From Pseudomonas sp. RIT409 (lineage in GTDB: Bacteria > Pseudomonadota > Gammaproteobacteria > Pseudomonadales > Pseudomonadaceae): a stretch of DNA of 64,000 bases. The translations under genes were made by a program, and so were the position numbers. This document shows, one piece after another, positions 42,507 to 50,775 of this stretch. The notes beneath the pieces are model-generated. The model saw only the letters and a list, made by a program, of their open reading frames with translations, had not been told where the DNA came from and searched no databases. The stretch lies in assembly GCF_003052515.2 (NCBI RefSeq), contig NZ_QARE02000028.1, forward strand, positions 1 through 64,000, read 5' to 3'. How positions within the stretch are numbered: position 1 is the first letter of the stretch; each line of letters begins with the position of its first letter.

Positions 42507-44801
42507 ATGAGCTTCGGCGCCGATGAAGAAATCCTTCAGGATTTTCTGGTAGAGGCCGGCGAGATTCTGGAGCAGTTGTCCGAACAACTGGTCGAGCTGG
42601 AAAGCCGACCCGACGATGCGGACCTGCTCAATGCAATTTTTCGCGGTTTTCACACTGTAAAAGGGGGCGCCGGCTTCCTCCAGCTCAACGAGCTGGTTGA
42701 ATGCTGTCACATCGCCGAGAACGTGTTCGACATCCTGCGCAAAGGTGAGCGCCGGGTCGATTCGGAACTCATGGATGTCGTGCTCGAAGCCCTGGACACC
42801 GTCAACAGTATGTTCGGCCAAGTGCGCGAGCGTTCCGACATCACCCCGGCCACCCCTGAACTGCTTGCCGCGCTTTCCCGTCTGGCGGAGCCTGCCTCGG
42901 CTGACGAGGTCGCCGCGGCGCCTGAGCCGGAGCCCGAGCCGGTCGTGGAAGAAGAGGCCCCAGCCGCCTCGGACGACATCACCGATCAAGAGTTCGAGCA
43001 GTTGCTGGACTCGCTGAATGCCGTCAAAGCCGAAGCCGCTGGCGTTCAGGCGCCCGCACCGGCGGCGGCCTCCGCGCCGAGCGACGCAGCGGCCAGTGAT
43101 GAAATCACCGACGCCGAGTTCGAATCGTTGCTCGACCAGTTGCACGGCAAGGGTCAGTTCGCGGTCGATGCTGTCGTTCCCCCCGCGGCATCCGCGGTGG
43201 CGAGCGAACCCGCCAGCGACGAAATCACCGACGACGAATTCGAAGCCCTGCTGGACCAGTTGCATGGCAAGGGTGCGTTCTCGCCGGATGCTGCGGGAGC
43301 TGCGGTGACCGCTGCACCTGCCGCGACAGAGGCGAGCGCAGCCCCCTCGGACGAAATCACCGATCACGAATTCGAAGCCTTGCTCGATCAGTTACACGGC
43401 AAAGGCACCTTCTCGCCAGACGTGGCCGCCAGTGCTTCCGTCGCCGCGCCCGCCAAAAAAGCCGAGCCTCCTAAAGCCGAGCCTCCTAAAGCGGAGCTGC
43501 CTAAAGCCGAAGCGGCGAAACCGGCTGCCGCACCGGCCAAGGCAGCGCCTGCGCCTGCCAAAGCGGCGGCTCCGGCCGCTGCTGCGCCAGCCCGAGCGGC
43601 TGCCCCCGCAGCCGACAAGGCGCCGACCGAAGCGGAAACCACCGTGCGTGTCGATACGGCACGGCTGGACGAAATCATGAACATGGTCGGCGAGCTGGTA
43701 CTGGTGCGTAACCGCCTGGTCCGCCTGGGGCTCAACAGCGGCGACGAAGCCATGTCAAAGGCCGTGTCCAACCTGGACGTGGTGACTGCCGACTTGCAGA
43801 CCGCGGTCATGAAGACCCGCATGCAGCCGATCAAGAAAGTCTTCGGGCGCTTCCCGCGGTTGGTTCGCGATCTGGCGCGTCAGTTGAAGAAAGAAATCAA
43901 CCTTGAGCTGGTCGGCGAAGAAACCGATCTGGACAAAAACCTGGTCGAGGCGCTGGCCGACCCGCTGGTCCACTTGGTGCGTAACGCGGTGGACCACGGT
44001 ATCGAATCGCCGGAAGAGCGCGAGGCCGCCGGCAAGGCACGCGGCGGTCGAGTGGTGCTGTCGGCGGAACAGGAGGGCGACCACATCCTCTTGTCGATCT
44101 CCGACGATGGCAAGGGCATGGACCCCGCCGTGCTGCGTGCGATCGCGGTCAAGCGGGGCGTCATGGACAAGGATGCGGCGGACCGCCTGAGCGATACCGA
44201 TTGCTACAACCTGATCTTCGCGCCGGGCTTCTCGACCAAGACCGAGATCTCCGACGTGTCCGGCCGCGGTGTGGGCATGGACGTGGTGAAGACCAAGATT
44301 GCCCAGCTCAACGGCACGATCAACATCTACTCCACCAAGGGACAAGGCTCGAAGATCGTCATCAAGGTGCCGCTGACGCTGGCGATCATGCCGACGCTGA
44401 TGGTCATGCTGGGCAACCAGGCGTTTGCTTTCCCGCTGGTCAACGTCAACGAAATCTTCCACCTGGACCTGTCCACCACCAACGTGGTCGACGGTCAGGA
44501 AGTGGTGATCGTACGCGACAAGGCGCTGCCCCTGTTCTACCTCAAACGGTGGCTGGTGAGCGACGCCGCCCATGAAGAGCAGCGCGAAGGGCACGTCGTG
44601 ATCCTGTCGGTCGGCACGCAGCGCATCGGCTTCGTCGTCGATCAGTTGGTGGGTCAGGAAGAAGTGGTCATCAAACCGCTGGGCAAGATGCTGCAAGGCA
44701 CGCCTGGCATGTCGGGCGCCACTATCACGGGGGACGGGCGCATTGCACTGATCCTTGACGTACCGAGCATGCTCAAGCGCTACGCTGCACGGCGTATCTG
44801 A
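42507..44801 (+). CDS. cheA: Chemotaxis histidine kinase CheA
   Basis: A 764-residue kinase. HPt domain (1-105) with phospho-acceptor His49 in FHTVKGGAGF; dimerisation (about 380-440), HATPase (about 440-620) and CheW-like (about 625-760) domains are standard. Between HPt and dimerisation lies a 270-residue Ala/Pro/Lys-rich linker with no recognisable P2 domain, but with four copies of a motif S-D-(D/E)-I-T-D-x-E-F-E-x-L-L-D starting at residues 155, 197, 237 and 281. In polar gammaproteobacteria this part of CheA contains the LID region bound by ParC and ParP, whose genes are downstream. Confidence 0.96.
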   Translation: MSFGADEEILQDFLVEAGEILEQLSEQLVELESRPDDADLLNAIFRGFHTVKGGAGFLQLNELVECCHIAENVFDILRKGERRVDSELMDVVLEALDTVNSMFGQVRERSDITPATPELLAALSRLAEPASADEVAAAPEPEPEPVVEEEAPAASDDITDQEFEQLLDSLNAVKAEAAGVQAPAPAAASAPSDAAASDEITDAEFESLLDQLHGKGQFAVDAVVPPAASAVASEPASDEITDDEFEALLDQLHGKGAFSPDAAGAAVTAAPAATEASAAPSDEITDHEFEALLDQLHGKGTFSPDVAASASVAAPAKKAEPPKAEPPKAELPKAEAAKPAAAPAKAAPAPAKAAAPAAAAPARAAAPAADKAPTEAETTVRVDTARLDEIMNMVGELVLVRNRLVRLGLNSGDEAMSKAVSNLDVVTADLQTAVMKTRMQPIKKVFGRFPRLVRDLARQLKKEINLELVGEETDLDKNLVEALADPLVHLVRNAVDHGIESPEEREAAGKARGGRVVLSAEQEGDHILLSISDDGKGMDPAVLRAIAVKRGVMDKDAADRLSDTDCYNLIFAPGFSTKTEISDVSGRGVGMDVVKTKIAQLNGTINIYSTKGQGSKIVIKVPLTLAIMPTLMVMLGNQAFAFPLVNVNEIFHLDLSTTNVVDGQEVVIVRDKALPLFYLKRWLVSDAAHEEQREGHVVILSVGTQRIGFVVDQLVGQEEVVIKPLGKMLQGTPGMSGATITGDGRIALILDVPSMLKRYAARRI
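42969..43415 (+). repeat. Four-copy protein motif array in the CheA linker
   Basis: Copies start at 42969, 43095, 43215 and 43347 (period 120-132 bases). Each encodes ITDxEFExLLDxL; copies 2-4 continue with HGKGxF. Separated by 20-25 residues of Ala/Pro-rich sequence. The motif resembles the acidic-amphipathic CheY-binding end of CheZ (DDVDDLLSSLGF). Confidence 0.85.
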
Positions 44802-44816
44802 CGGAGGCTCCATCCT

Positions 44817-44982
44817 CCCTGTTCCTGAGCTTGCTCGTGAACAGGGGGGCGGGGTTACTGACGCTGGTTTTGCCCGTTGTGGGAATGTGCGCTCACCCAA
44901 GCGCTGCTCGTCACCGACCCAGGGTGGCGGTGAAGCCGAGCTCACTCCCGCGTAAGTTCCACGCACCTCGAGGCGTGAACTT
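44817..44982. other. Intergenic region with two hairpins between cheA and cheB
   Basis: In a 240-base gap, CCCTGTTC (44817-44824) pairs with GAACAGGG (44839-44846), and AAGTTC-c-ACGC (44954-44964) pairs with GCGTGAACTT (44973-44982) with one bulge. Neither is followed by a T run. They may tune expression of cheB and the genes after it relative to cheYZA. Confidence 0.55.
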
Positions 44983-45041
44983 GTCGAGTGATTAATGGAA
45001 AGCGGCGAGCCGTTCTGGCCGGTTTTCCGAATGGAGTGTTT

Positions 45042-46175
45042 ATGGCAGTCAAGGTTCTGGTGGTAGACGATTCCGGGTTCTTTCGCCGGCGCGTCTCGGA
45101 AATTCTTTCCTCTGACACAACGATTCAAGTGGTCGGTACCGCCACCAACGGCAAAGAAGCGATCGAACAGGCGCTGGCCCTCAAGCCTGACGTGATCACC
45201 ATGGACTACGAAATGCCGATGATGGATGGCATTACCGCGGTCCGCCACATCATGCAGCGCTGTCCGACACCGGTTCTGATGTTCTCTTCGCTGACCCACG
45301 AAGGCGCCCGGGTCACCCTGGATGCCCTGGACGCCGGTGCCGTCGATTACCTGCCCAAAAACTTCGAAGACATCTCGCGCAACCCGGAAAAGGTCAAGCA
45401 GATGCTGTGCGAAAAGGTGCACACCATTTCCCGCAGCAACCGCCGTTTCAGCAGCTTTGGCAGCGCACCGGTCGCTCCGTCCGCGGCACCGGCTGCCAGC
45501 TCGCCGCGCAGTTCTGCCCCGGCGCCGAGCCCTGCACGCCCTGCGCCTGCACCGGCGCGTGCAGCCGCTGCGCCCGCGCCCCACGTCGCTCCGTCTGCCG
45601 CGCCCAAGCGTAAGGCCTACAAGCTGGTCGCCATCGGCACCTCCACGGGTGGCCCCGTGGCGCTGCAGCGGGTGCTGACTCAACTGCCGGCCAACTTCCC
45701 GGCCCCCATCGTGTTGATTCAACACATGCCCGCGGCGTTCACCAAGGCGTTCGCCGAGCGTCTGGACAAGCTGTGCCGCATCAGCGTCAAGGAGGCCGAA
45801 GATGGCGATATTCTGCGCCCAGGCCTGGCGCTGCTGGCTCCGGGGGGCAAGCAGATGATGGTCGACGGCCGTGGTGCGGTGAAAATCCTTCCCGGTGATG
45901 AGCGCCTGAATTACAAGCCCTGTGTGGACATCACCTTTGGCTCGGCGGCCAAGGCCTATGCCGACAAGGTGTTGGCGGTGGTGCTGACCGGCATGGGAGC
46001 CGACGGACGTGAGGGGGCTCGCATGCTCAAACAGGGCGGCAGCCACGTGTGGGCGCAGGACGAAGCCAGCTGTGTGATCTACGGCATGCCGATGGCCATC
46101 GTCAAAGCCAACCTGGCTGATGCGGTTTACAGCCTGGACGACATCGGGCGTCATTTGGTCGAGGCGTGCCTGTAA
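45042..46175 (+). CDS. cheB: Chemoreceptor methylesterase CheB
   Basis: A 377-residue protein. Receiver domain with phospho-acceptor Asp55 (TMDYEMPMMDG), an Ala/Pro-rich linker (about 145-185), and the esterase/deamidase domain with Ser201 (GTSTGG), His228 (QHMP) and Asp321 (GMGADG). It removes methyl groups from chemoreceptors; no cheR is in the window. Its stop overlaps motC (TAATG). Confidence 0.96.
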   Translation: MAVKVLVVDDSGFFRRRVSEILSSDTTIQVVGTATNGKEAIEQALALKPDVITMDYEMPMMDGITAVRHIMQRCPTPVLMFSSLTHEGARVTLDALDAGAVDYLPKNFEDISRNPEKVKQMLCEKVHTISRSNRRFSSFGSAPVAPSAAPAASSPRSSAPAPSPARPAPAPARAAAAPAPHVAPSAAPKRKAYKLVAIGTSTGGPVALQRVLTQLPANFPAPIVLIQHMPAAFTKAFAERLDKLCRISVKEAEDGDILRPGLALLAPGGKQMMVDGRGAVKILPGDERLNYKPCVDITFGSAAKAYADKVLAVVLTGMGADGREGARMLKQGGSHVWAQDEASCVIYGMPMAIVKANLADAVYSLDDIGRHLVEACL

Positions 46176-46915
46176 TGGATGTCTTGACGCTCATCGGGAT
46201 CATTCTTGCGTTCGTCGCCATCATTGGCGGCAACTTCCTCGAAGGCGGCCATCTGGGCGCGCTGATCAACGGGCCGGCCGCGCTGATCGTGATAGGCGGT
46301 ACCATCGCCGCCTGCCTGCTGCAAACGCCGATGAGTGCGTTCAAGCGGGCGATCCAGATCTTCATCTGGATTCTCTTTCCGCCGCGGGTCGACCTGGCCG
46401 GTGGGATCGACCGCGTGGTGTCCTGGAGCCTGACCGCCCGCAAGGAGGGCCTGCTGGGGCTTGAAACGGTGGCCGACTCCGAACCCGACGCGTATTCGCG
46501 CAAGGGCCTCCAATTACTGGTCGACGGTGTCGAGCCGGAGGCCATCCGCAGCATTCTGGAAGTGGATTTCCTGACCCAGGAAAGCCGCGACATCCAAGCC
46601 GCCAAAGTGTTCGAAAGCATGGGCGGCTATGCCCCGACCATCGGCATCATCGGTGCGGTCATGGGCCTGATTCACGTCATGGGCAACCTGGCCGATCCCA
46701 ACCAGTTGGGCAGCGGCATCGCAGTGGCGTTCGTCGCCACGATCTATGGCGTGGCATCGGCCAACCTGATCCTGTTGCCAGTGGCCAACAAACTCAAAGC
46801 CGTGGCCCTGCGCCAATCTCGCTATCGCGAGATGCTGCTGGAAGGGCTGCTGTCGATTGCCGAGGGTGAAAACCCACGCTCGATCGAGCTGAAGCTGCAA
46901 GGCTTCATGGAGTGA
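46175..46915 (+). CDS. motC: Flagellar stator protein MotC (MotA family)
   Basis: A 246-residue MotA-type protein with four membrane helices and the cytoplasmic charged loop that pushes on FliG. With MotD it forms the second Pseudomonas stator, needed for swarming and sensitive to c-di-GMP through FlgZ. Seven bases separate it from motD. Confidence 0.95.
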   Translation: MDVLTLIGIILAFVAIIGGNFLEGGHLGALINGPAALIVIGGTIAACLLQTPMSAFKRAIQIFIWILFPPRVDLAGGIDRVVSWSLTARKEGLLGLETVADSEPDAYSRKGLQLLVDGVEPEAIRSILEVDFLTQESRDIQAAKVFESMGGYAPTIGIIGAVMGLIHVMGNLADPNQLGSGIAVAFVATIYGVASANLILLPVANKLKAVALRQSRYREMLLEGLLSIAEGENPRSIELKLQGFME

Positions 46916-46922
46916 TGGACTG

Positions 46923-47807
46923 ATGGCCCGTCGACGTCGTCACCACGAAGAGCACGAAAACCACGAACGCTGGCTGGTGTCCTACGCGGATTTCATCACC
47001 TTGCTGTTCGCGTTCTTCGTGGTGATGTATTCCATTTCGTCGCTCAACGAAGGCAAGTACAAGGTCCTCTCCGAGGCGCTGGTGGGTGTCTTCAATGAGG
47101 CCGAGCGTAGCGTTCGGCCGATTCCCATCGGTGAGCAGAAACCCCAGACCGTGCGCCCTGCCGACCCACTGGTCCAGGACAGCGAACAGACCGATGCGGC
47201 GTTGGGGCAGGGCGCCGACGACCCGCTCAAATCCATCGCCGACGACGTCAATGCCGCTTTTGGCGACCTCATCGCCTCCAACCAAATGACGGTGCGCGGC
47301 AACGAGCTGTGGATCGAGATTGAGCTGAACTCCAGCCTGTTGTTCGGCAGTGGCGATGCGATGCCCAGTAATCAGGCGTTCGATCTGATCGACAAAGTGG
47401 CGAAGATCATCAAACCGTTCGACAACCCGATTCACGTCGAAGGCTTCACCGACGATCAGCCCATCAGCTCGGCGCAGTACCCCAGCAACTGGGAACTGTC
47501 ATCGGCCCGTGCTTCGAGCATCGTACGCATGCTGGCCATGGACGGGATCAATCCCGCGCGCATGGCGTCGGTGGGGTATGGTCAGTTCCAGCCCCTGACC
47601 TCCAATGCCACGGCGGATGGCCGGGCTCGCAACCGAAGGGTGGTGCTGGTGATTTCCCGTAACCTGGACGTGCGCCGCAGCCTGACCGGTTCCGGCACCG
47701 CAGCCAATGCGAAACCCGATGCGGCTTTGCGTCGGGCTGGCACACAAACTGCACCGGCTCCAGCCAAACCGCCGCAAGGCGTCAAAACTTCGTCATCTGC
47801 CCCATAA
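46923..47807 (+). CDS. motD: Flagellar stator protein MotD (MotB family)
   Basis: A 294-residue MotB-type protein. The proton-carrying Asp23 is in SYADFITLLFAFFVVMY at the single membrane helix; the OmpA-like peptidoglycan-binding domain is at about 150-255. A Pro/Ala-rich tail ends the protein. Confidence 0.95.
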   Translation: MARRRRHHEEHENHERWLVSYADFITLLFAFFVVMYSISSLNEGKYKVLSEALVGVFNEAERSVRPIPIGEQKPQTVRPADPLVQDSEQTDAALGQGADDPLKSIADDVNAAFGDLIASNQMTVRGNELWIEIELNSSLLFGSGDAMPSNQAFDLIDKVAKIIKPFDNPIHVEGFTDDQPISSAQYPSNWELSSARASSIVRMLAMDGINPARMASVGYGQFQPLTSNATADGRARNRRVVLVISRNLDVRRSLTGSGTAANAKPDAALRRAGTQTAPAPAKPPQGVKTSSSAP

Positions 47808-47851
47808 CGGTTCCGATCATGTCCGTGGGCTGATCGGTTGGAAACGAATAC

Positions 47852-48640
47852 ATGAGAGTCTGGGCAGTCGCCAATCAGAAAGGTGGGGTCGGCAAGACCA
47901 CCACCTCGATCGCTTTAGCCGGGTTGCTGGCCGAGGCGGGCAAGCGCGTGGTCGTCGTCGATCTGGACCCTCACGGCTCGATGACCAGTTATTTCGGACA
48001 CGACCCGGACGCCCTGGAGCACAGCTGTTTCGACCTGTTCCTGCACAAGGGCGTGGTGCCCGAGGGTTTGCCCGGTCAACTGCTGCTTCCGACCAGCGAT
48101 CAGCGCATATCCCTGCTGCCGTCGAGCACCGCACTGGCGACGCTGGAGCGCCAGACGCCGGGCCAGAGCGGTCTGGGCCTGGTGATCGCCAAAAGCCTCG
48201 CGCAACTGTGGCAGGATTTCGATTACGCGATCATCGACAGTCCGCCGCTGTTGGGCGTGTTGATGGTCAACGCGCTGGCCGCCAGCCAGCAGCTGGCGAT
48301 TCCGGTGCAGACCGAGTTCCTGGCGGTCAAGGGGCTGGAACGCATGGTCAACACCCTGACGATGATCAATCGTTCACGCAAAGTGCCCTTGCCTTACACC
48401 ATCGTGCCGACGCTGTTCGATCGCCGTACCCAGGCCTCGATGGGCACCCTGAAGCTGTTGCGCGACAGCTTTCCCGAGCATGTCTGGAAGGCGTACGTTC
48501 CGGTCGACACGCGGCTGCGTGACGCCAGTCGCGCCGGGGTGACCCCGTCGCAATTCGACGGCAAGAGCCGCGGGGTGCTGGCGTACCGCGCCTTGCTCAA
48601 GCACCTGCTCACTGAACAGCTCGTCGGGCAGGTGGCCTGA
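47852..48640 (+). CDS. parC: ParC, ParA-like ATPase positioning chemosensory arrays
   Basis: A 262-residue ParA ATPase. P-loop KGGVGKTTT starts at Lys10; the Walker B VIIDSPP and switch regions are intact. Its place between motD and the CheW-domain protein ParP identifies it as ParC, which brings chemotaxis arrays to the cell pole rather than segregating DNA. Confidence 0.92.
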   Translation: MRVWAVANQKGGVGKTTTSIALAGLLAEAGKRVVVVDLDPHGSMTSYFGHDPDALEHSCFDLFLHKGVVPEGLPGQLLLPTSDQRISLLPSSTALATLERQTPGQSGLGLVIAKSLAQLWQDFDYAIIDSPPLLGVLMVNALAASQQLAIPVQTEFLAVKGLERMVNTLTMINRSRKVPLPYTIVPTLFDRRTQASMGTLKLLRDSFPEHVWKAYVPVDTRLRDASRAGVTPSQFDGKSRGVLAYRALLKHLLTEQLVGQVA

Positions 48641-48683
48641 CATGGCCGTCGATCGTTTATTCGTGCGCCGCGTGTCGGCGTAC

Positions 48684-48711
48684 TCAAGTCGGCCCGTTAT
48701 CCGGCCGATAC
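48684..48711 (+). promoter_or_regulatory. Possible FliA promoter before parP
   Basis: TCAAG at 48684-48688 and GCCGATAC at 48704-48711, with one base more than the usual spacing. It lies 44 bases before the parP ATG. Weak but in a plausible place for a separate parP-cheW transcript. Confidence 0.45.
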
Positions 48712-48754
48712 CTGAGGCAGGCGGTCATCGCATCACTTTATTTCGGGCTCCTGT

Positions 48755-49723
48755 ATGAACAACCGCCCTCTGGACATTGCATCACGGCCACAAACGGCGC
48801 TGCAGAACTATCTGGACGCGCTGCTGCAGGACGCTACTGAAGAGCTGGAAGCGGCCACCGAGCTGGATGAGTTTCAAGCGGCCGTGCTCGAAGAGCAGGC
48901 CCATGACGCGCGCATGCGCTCGGCGGTCGCCGAAGCGGTGGCGGCGGCAGTGCCGGTCGTTCTGCCAGCACCGGTTTCGCGGGCTTTCACCCCCGAGCCG
49001 CATCGGGCGATGCCTCGTGACGTGCGGCCCGTTGCGCCGAGGCCGGTCGCCGAGCCGGCCGTGGCTACGGTGCTGGAAAAGCCGGTCATCTTGCCGCCGG
49101 TGATCGCACCGCCAGTGGTGGCGCCGGTGATTGTCGAACCGGTCGTTGCCGAGCGGGTCGTTCCGGGGCAGGAGTCCACCCTGATTGAGCCGGTCGTCGA
49201 GGTGCATCTGCCGTCGCAGCGCACCCCGACGCCACCGCCGAACTCGGACGAGCGCCCAGCCTGGGCCGCCGAGCCTTTCGAATGCCTGTTGTTCGACGTG
49301 GCAGGGCTGACGCTGGCCGTGCCTTTGGTGTGCCTGGGGTCGATTTACCCGCTGGCAGGCCAGGAACTGACACCGCTGTTCGGCCAGCCGGACTGGTTTC
49401 TGGGCATCCTGCCCAGCCAGGCGGGCAACCTGAAAGTGTTGGACACCGCGCGCTGGATCATGCCGGACCGCTATCGCGACGATTTCCGGCAGGGCCTGCA
49501 ATACGTGATTTCGGTGCAGGGCTACGAGTGGGGGCTGGCGGTGCATCAGGTCAGCCGTTCCCTGCGCCTGGAGCCGGATGAAATCAAATGGCGGACCCAG
49601 CGCGGCCAGCGTCCGTGGCTCGCCGGGACGGTCATCGAGCACATGTGTGCGCTGCTGGACGTGTCCGAACTCGCAGAGCTGATCGCCAGCGGCGCGGTCA
49701 AGCAAATGCAACCGCGCAAATAG
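48755..49723 (+). CDS. parP: ParP, CheW-domain array-anchoring protein
   Basis: A 322-residue protein. The N-terminal half is a Pro/Val/Glu-rich low-complexity region (repeated PVV, PPV, EPVV units); the C-terminal 150 residues form a CheW/AIF domain (FECLLFDVAGLTLAVPLVCL). ParP integrates into arrays by binding CheA and receptors and links them to ParC. cheW follows. Confidence 0.92.
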   Translation: MNNRPLDIASRPQTALQNYLDALLQDATEELEAATELDEFQAAVLEEQAHDARMRSAVAEAVAAAVPVVLPAPVSRAFTPEPHRAMPRDVRPVAPRPVAEPAVATVLEKPVILPPVIAPPVVAPVIVEPVVAERVVPGQESTLIEPVVEVHLPSQRTPTPPPNSDERPAWAAEPFECLLFDVAGLTLAVPLVCLGSIYPLAGQELTPLFGQPDWFLGILPSQAGNLKVLDTARWIMPDRYRDDFRQGLQYVISVQGYEWGLAVHQVSRSLRLEPDEIKWRTQRGQRPWLAGTVIEHMCALLDVSELAELIASGAVKQMQPRK

Positions 49724-49810
49724 CTGAATCAACACGCATCATCTAATAAACACAGGACGGCGTAAGCGCGTCGTCCGCAGAGCAAGCACAACACGCAAGG
49801 GGTTAGGGGT

Positions 49811-50290
49811 ATGAAGAAGTCGTCAGCACAGGGTTCCGAAGATCCGATCCTGCAATGGGTCACCTTCCGCCTGGACAACGAAACGTATGGCATCAACGTG
49901 ATGCAGGTTCAGGAAGTGCTGCGCTACACCGAGATCGCGCCAGTGCCGGGAGCCCCGAGCTACGTCCTGGGCATCATCAACCTGCGCGGCAACGTGGTGA
50001 CAGTGATCGACACCCGCCAGCGCTTTGGTCTGCCGCCGGTTGAAGTCAGCGACAACACGCGTATCGTGATCATCGAGGCCGACAAGCAAGTGGTCGGGAT
50101 CCTGGTGGACAGCGTCGCGGAAGTGGTTTATCTGCGCCAGTCGGAAGTCGAAACCGCGCCGAACGTGGGCAACGACGAATCCGCCAAATTCATCCAGGGC
50201 GTGTGCAACAAAAACGGCGAACTGCTGATCCTTGTCGAGCTGGACAAGATGATGTCCGAGGAAGAGTGGTCCGAGCTGGAGAACATCTGA
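49811..50290 (+). CDS. cheW: Chemotaxis coupling protein CheW
   Basis: A 159-residue CheW with the conserved core (FRLDNETYGINVMQVQEVLRYTEIAPVPGAP, GIINLRGNVVTVIDTR). It joins CheA to receptors. GGGGTAGGGG-like purines precede the ATG. The next gene starts directly after its stop. Confidence 0.97.
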   Translation: MKKSSAQGSEDPILQWVTFRLDNETYGINVMQVQEVLRYTEIAPVPGAPSYVLGIINLRGNVVTVIDTRQRFGLPPVEVSDNTRIVIIEADKQVVGILVDSVAEVVYLRQSEVETAPNVGNDESAKFIQGVCNKNGELLILVELDKMMSEEEWSELENI

Positions 50291-50686
50291 TTGATTCTTG
50301 AGGTGGCTGTTCTTTTTCTGGCGGTCCTGTGGGTGGTGACCATCGCGCTGTTCATCGCCCACAGCAAACGCCAGCGCACCCTGGCCACGCAGCAGGTCGA
50401 AGCCGACTCGCTGCGCGACCAGCGCATTCGTGAACTGGCTCGGCGCCTGGAAAACTACCAGAGCGGTACGGTAAAAATGGGCGAGGACCTGCACGAACTG
50501 CAGGCTATCGTCGCGCCGCTGCCAGACAAGATCACTGCCCTGGAACAGCGTGACCCCTCGACCTTGTCCTTCGCCCAGGCGGCACGGCTGGTCAGCATGG
50601 GCGCCAGCGTCGACGAGCTGACCCAATCTTGCGGCCTGACCCAGGCTGAAGCGCAACTGATGAGCAAGCTGCACGGCAACGGTTGA
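50291..50686 (+). CDS. DUF2802 family protein
   Basis: A 131-residue protein with an N-terminal membrane helix (about residues 3-22, ILEVAVLFLAVLWVVTIALFI), a coiled-coil (about 25-90) and a C-terminal DUF2802 helix-turn-helix-like domain (SFAQAARLVSMGASVDELTQSCGLTQAEAQLM). It uses TTG at 50291, immediately after the cheW stop, so it is probably made by coupled translation. Its fixed place after cheW in Pseudomonas suggests a motility role; function unknown. Confidence 0.88.
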   Translation: MILEVAVLFLAVLWVVTIALFIAHSKRQRTLATQQVEADSLRDQRIRELARRLENYQSGTVKMGEDLHELQAIVAPLPDKITALEQRDPSTLSFAQAARLVSMGASVDELTQSCGLTQAEAQLMSKLHGNG

Positions 50687-50716
50687 GAACGGCTGCCGTC
50701 CTGGCAGGCCTGTCGA

Positions 50717-50746
50717 GCGTGAGGGGCCGTTGCAGGCCGCTCACGC
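50717..50746. terminator. Hairpin between convergent DUF2802 and receptor genes
   Basis: GCGTGAG (50717-50723) pairs with CTCACGC (50740-50746), with inner GGCC pairing. No T run on the plus side. Likely shared 3' structure. Confidence 0.6.
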
Positions 50747-50775
50747 CTTCCACCGACCGGTGGGCTGAAGGCGAA

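Noticed and set aside
42969..43415. CheA repeats as a CRISPR-like or phase-variable DNA repeat
   Set aside because: The units are in frame, differ at DNA level, keep the protein motif and have variable linkers, so selection is on the protein.
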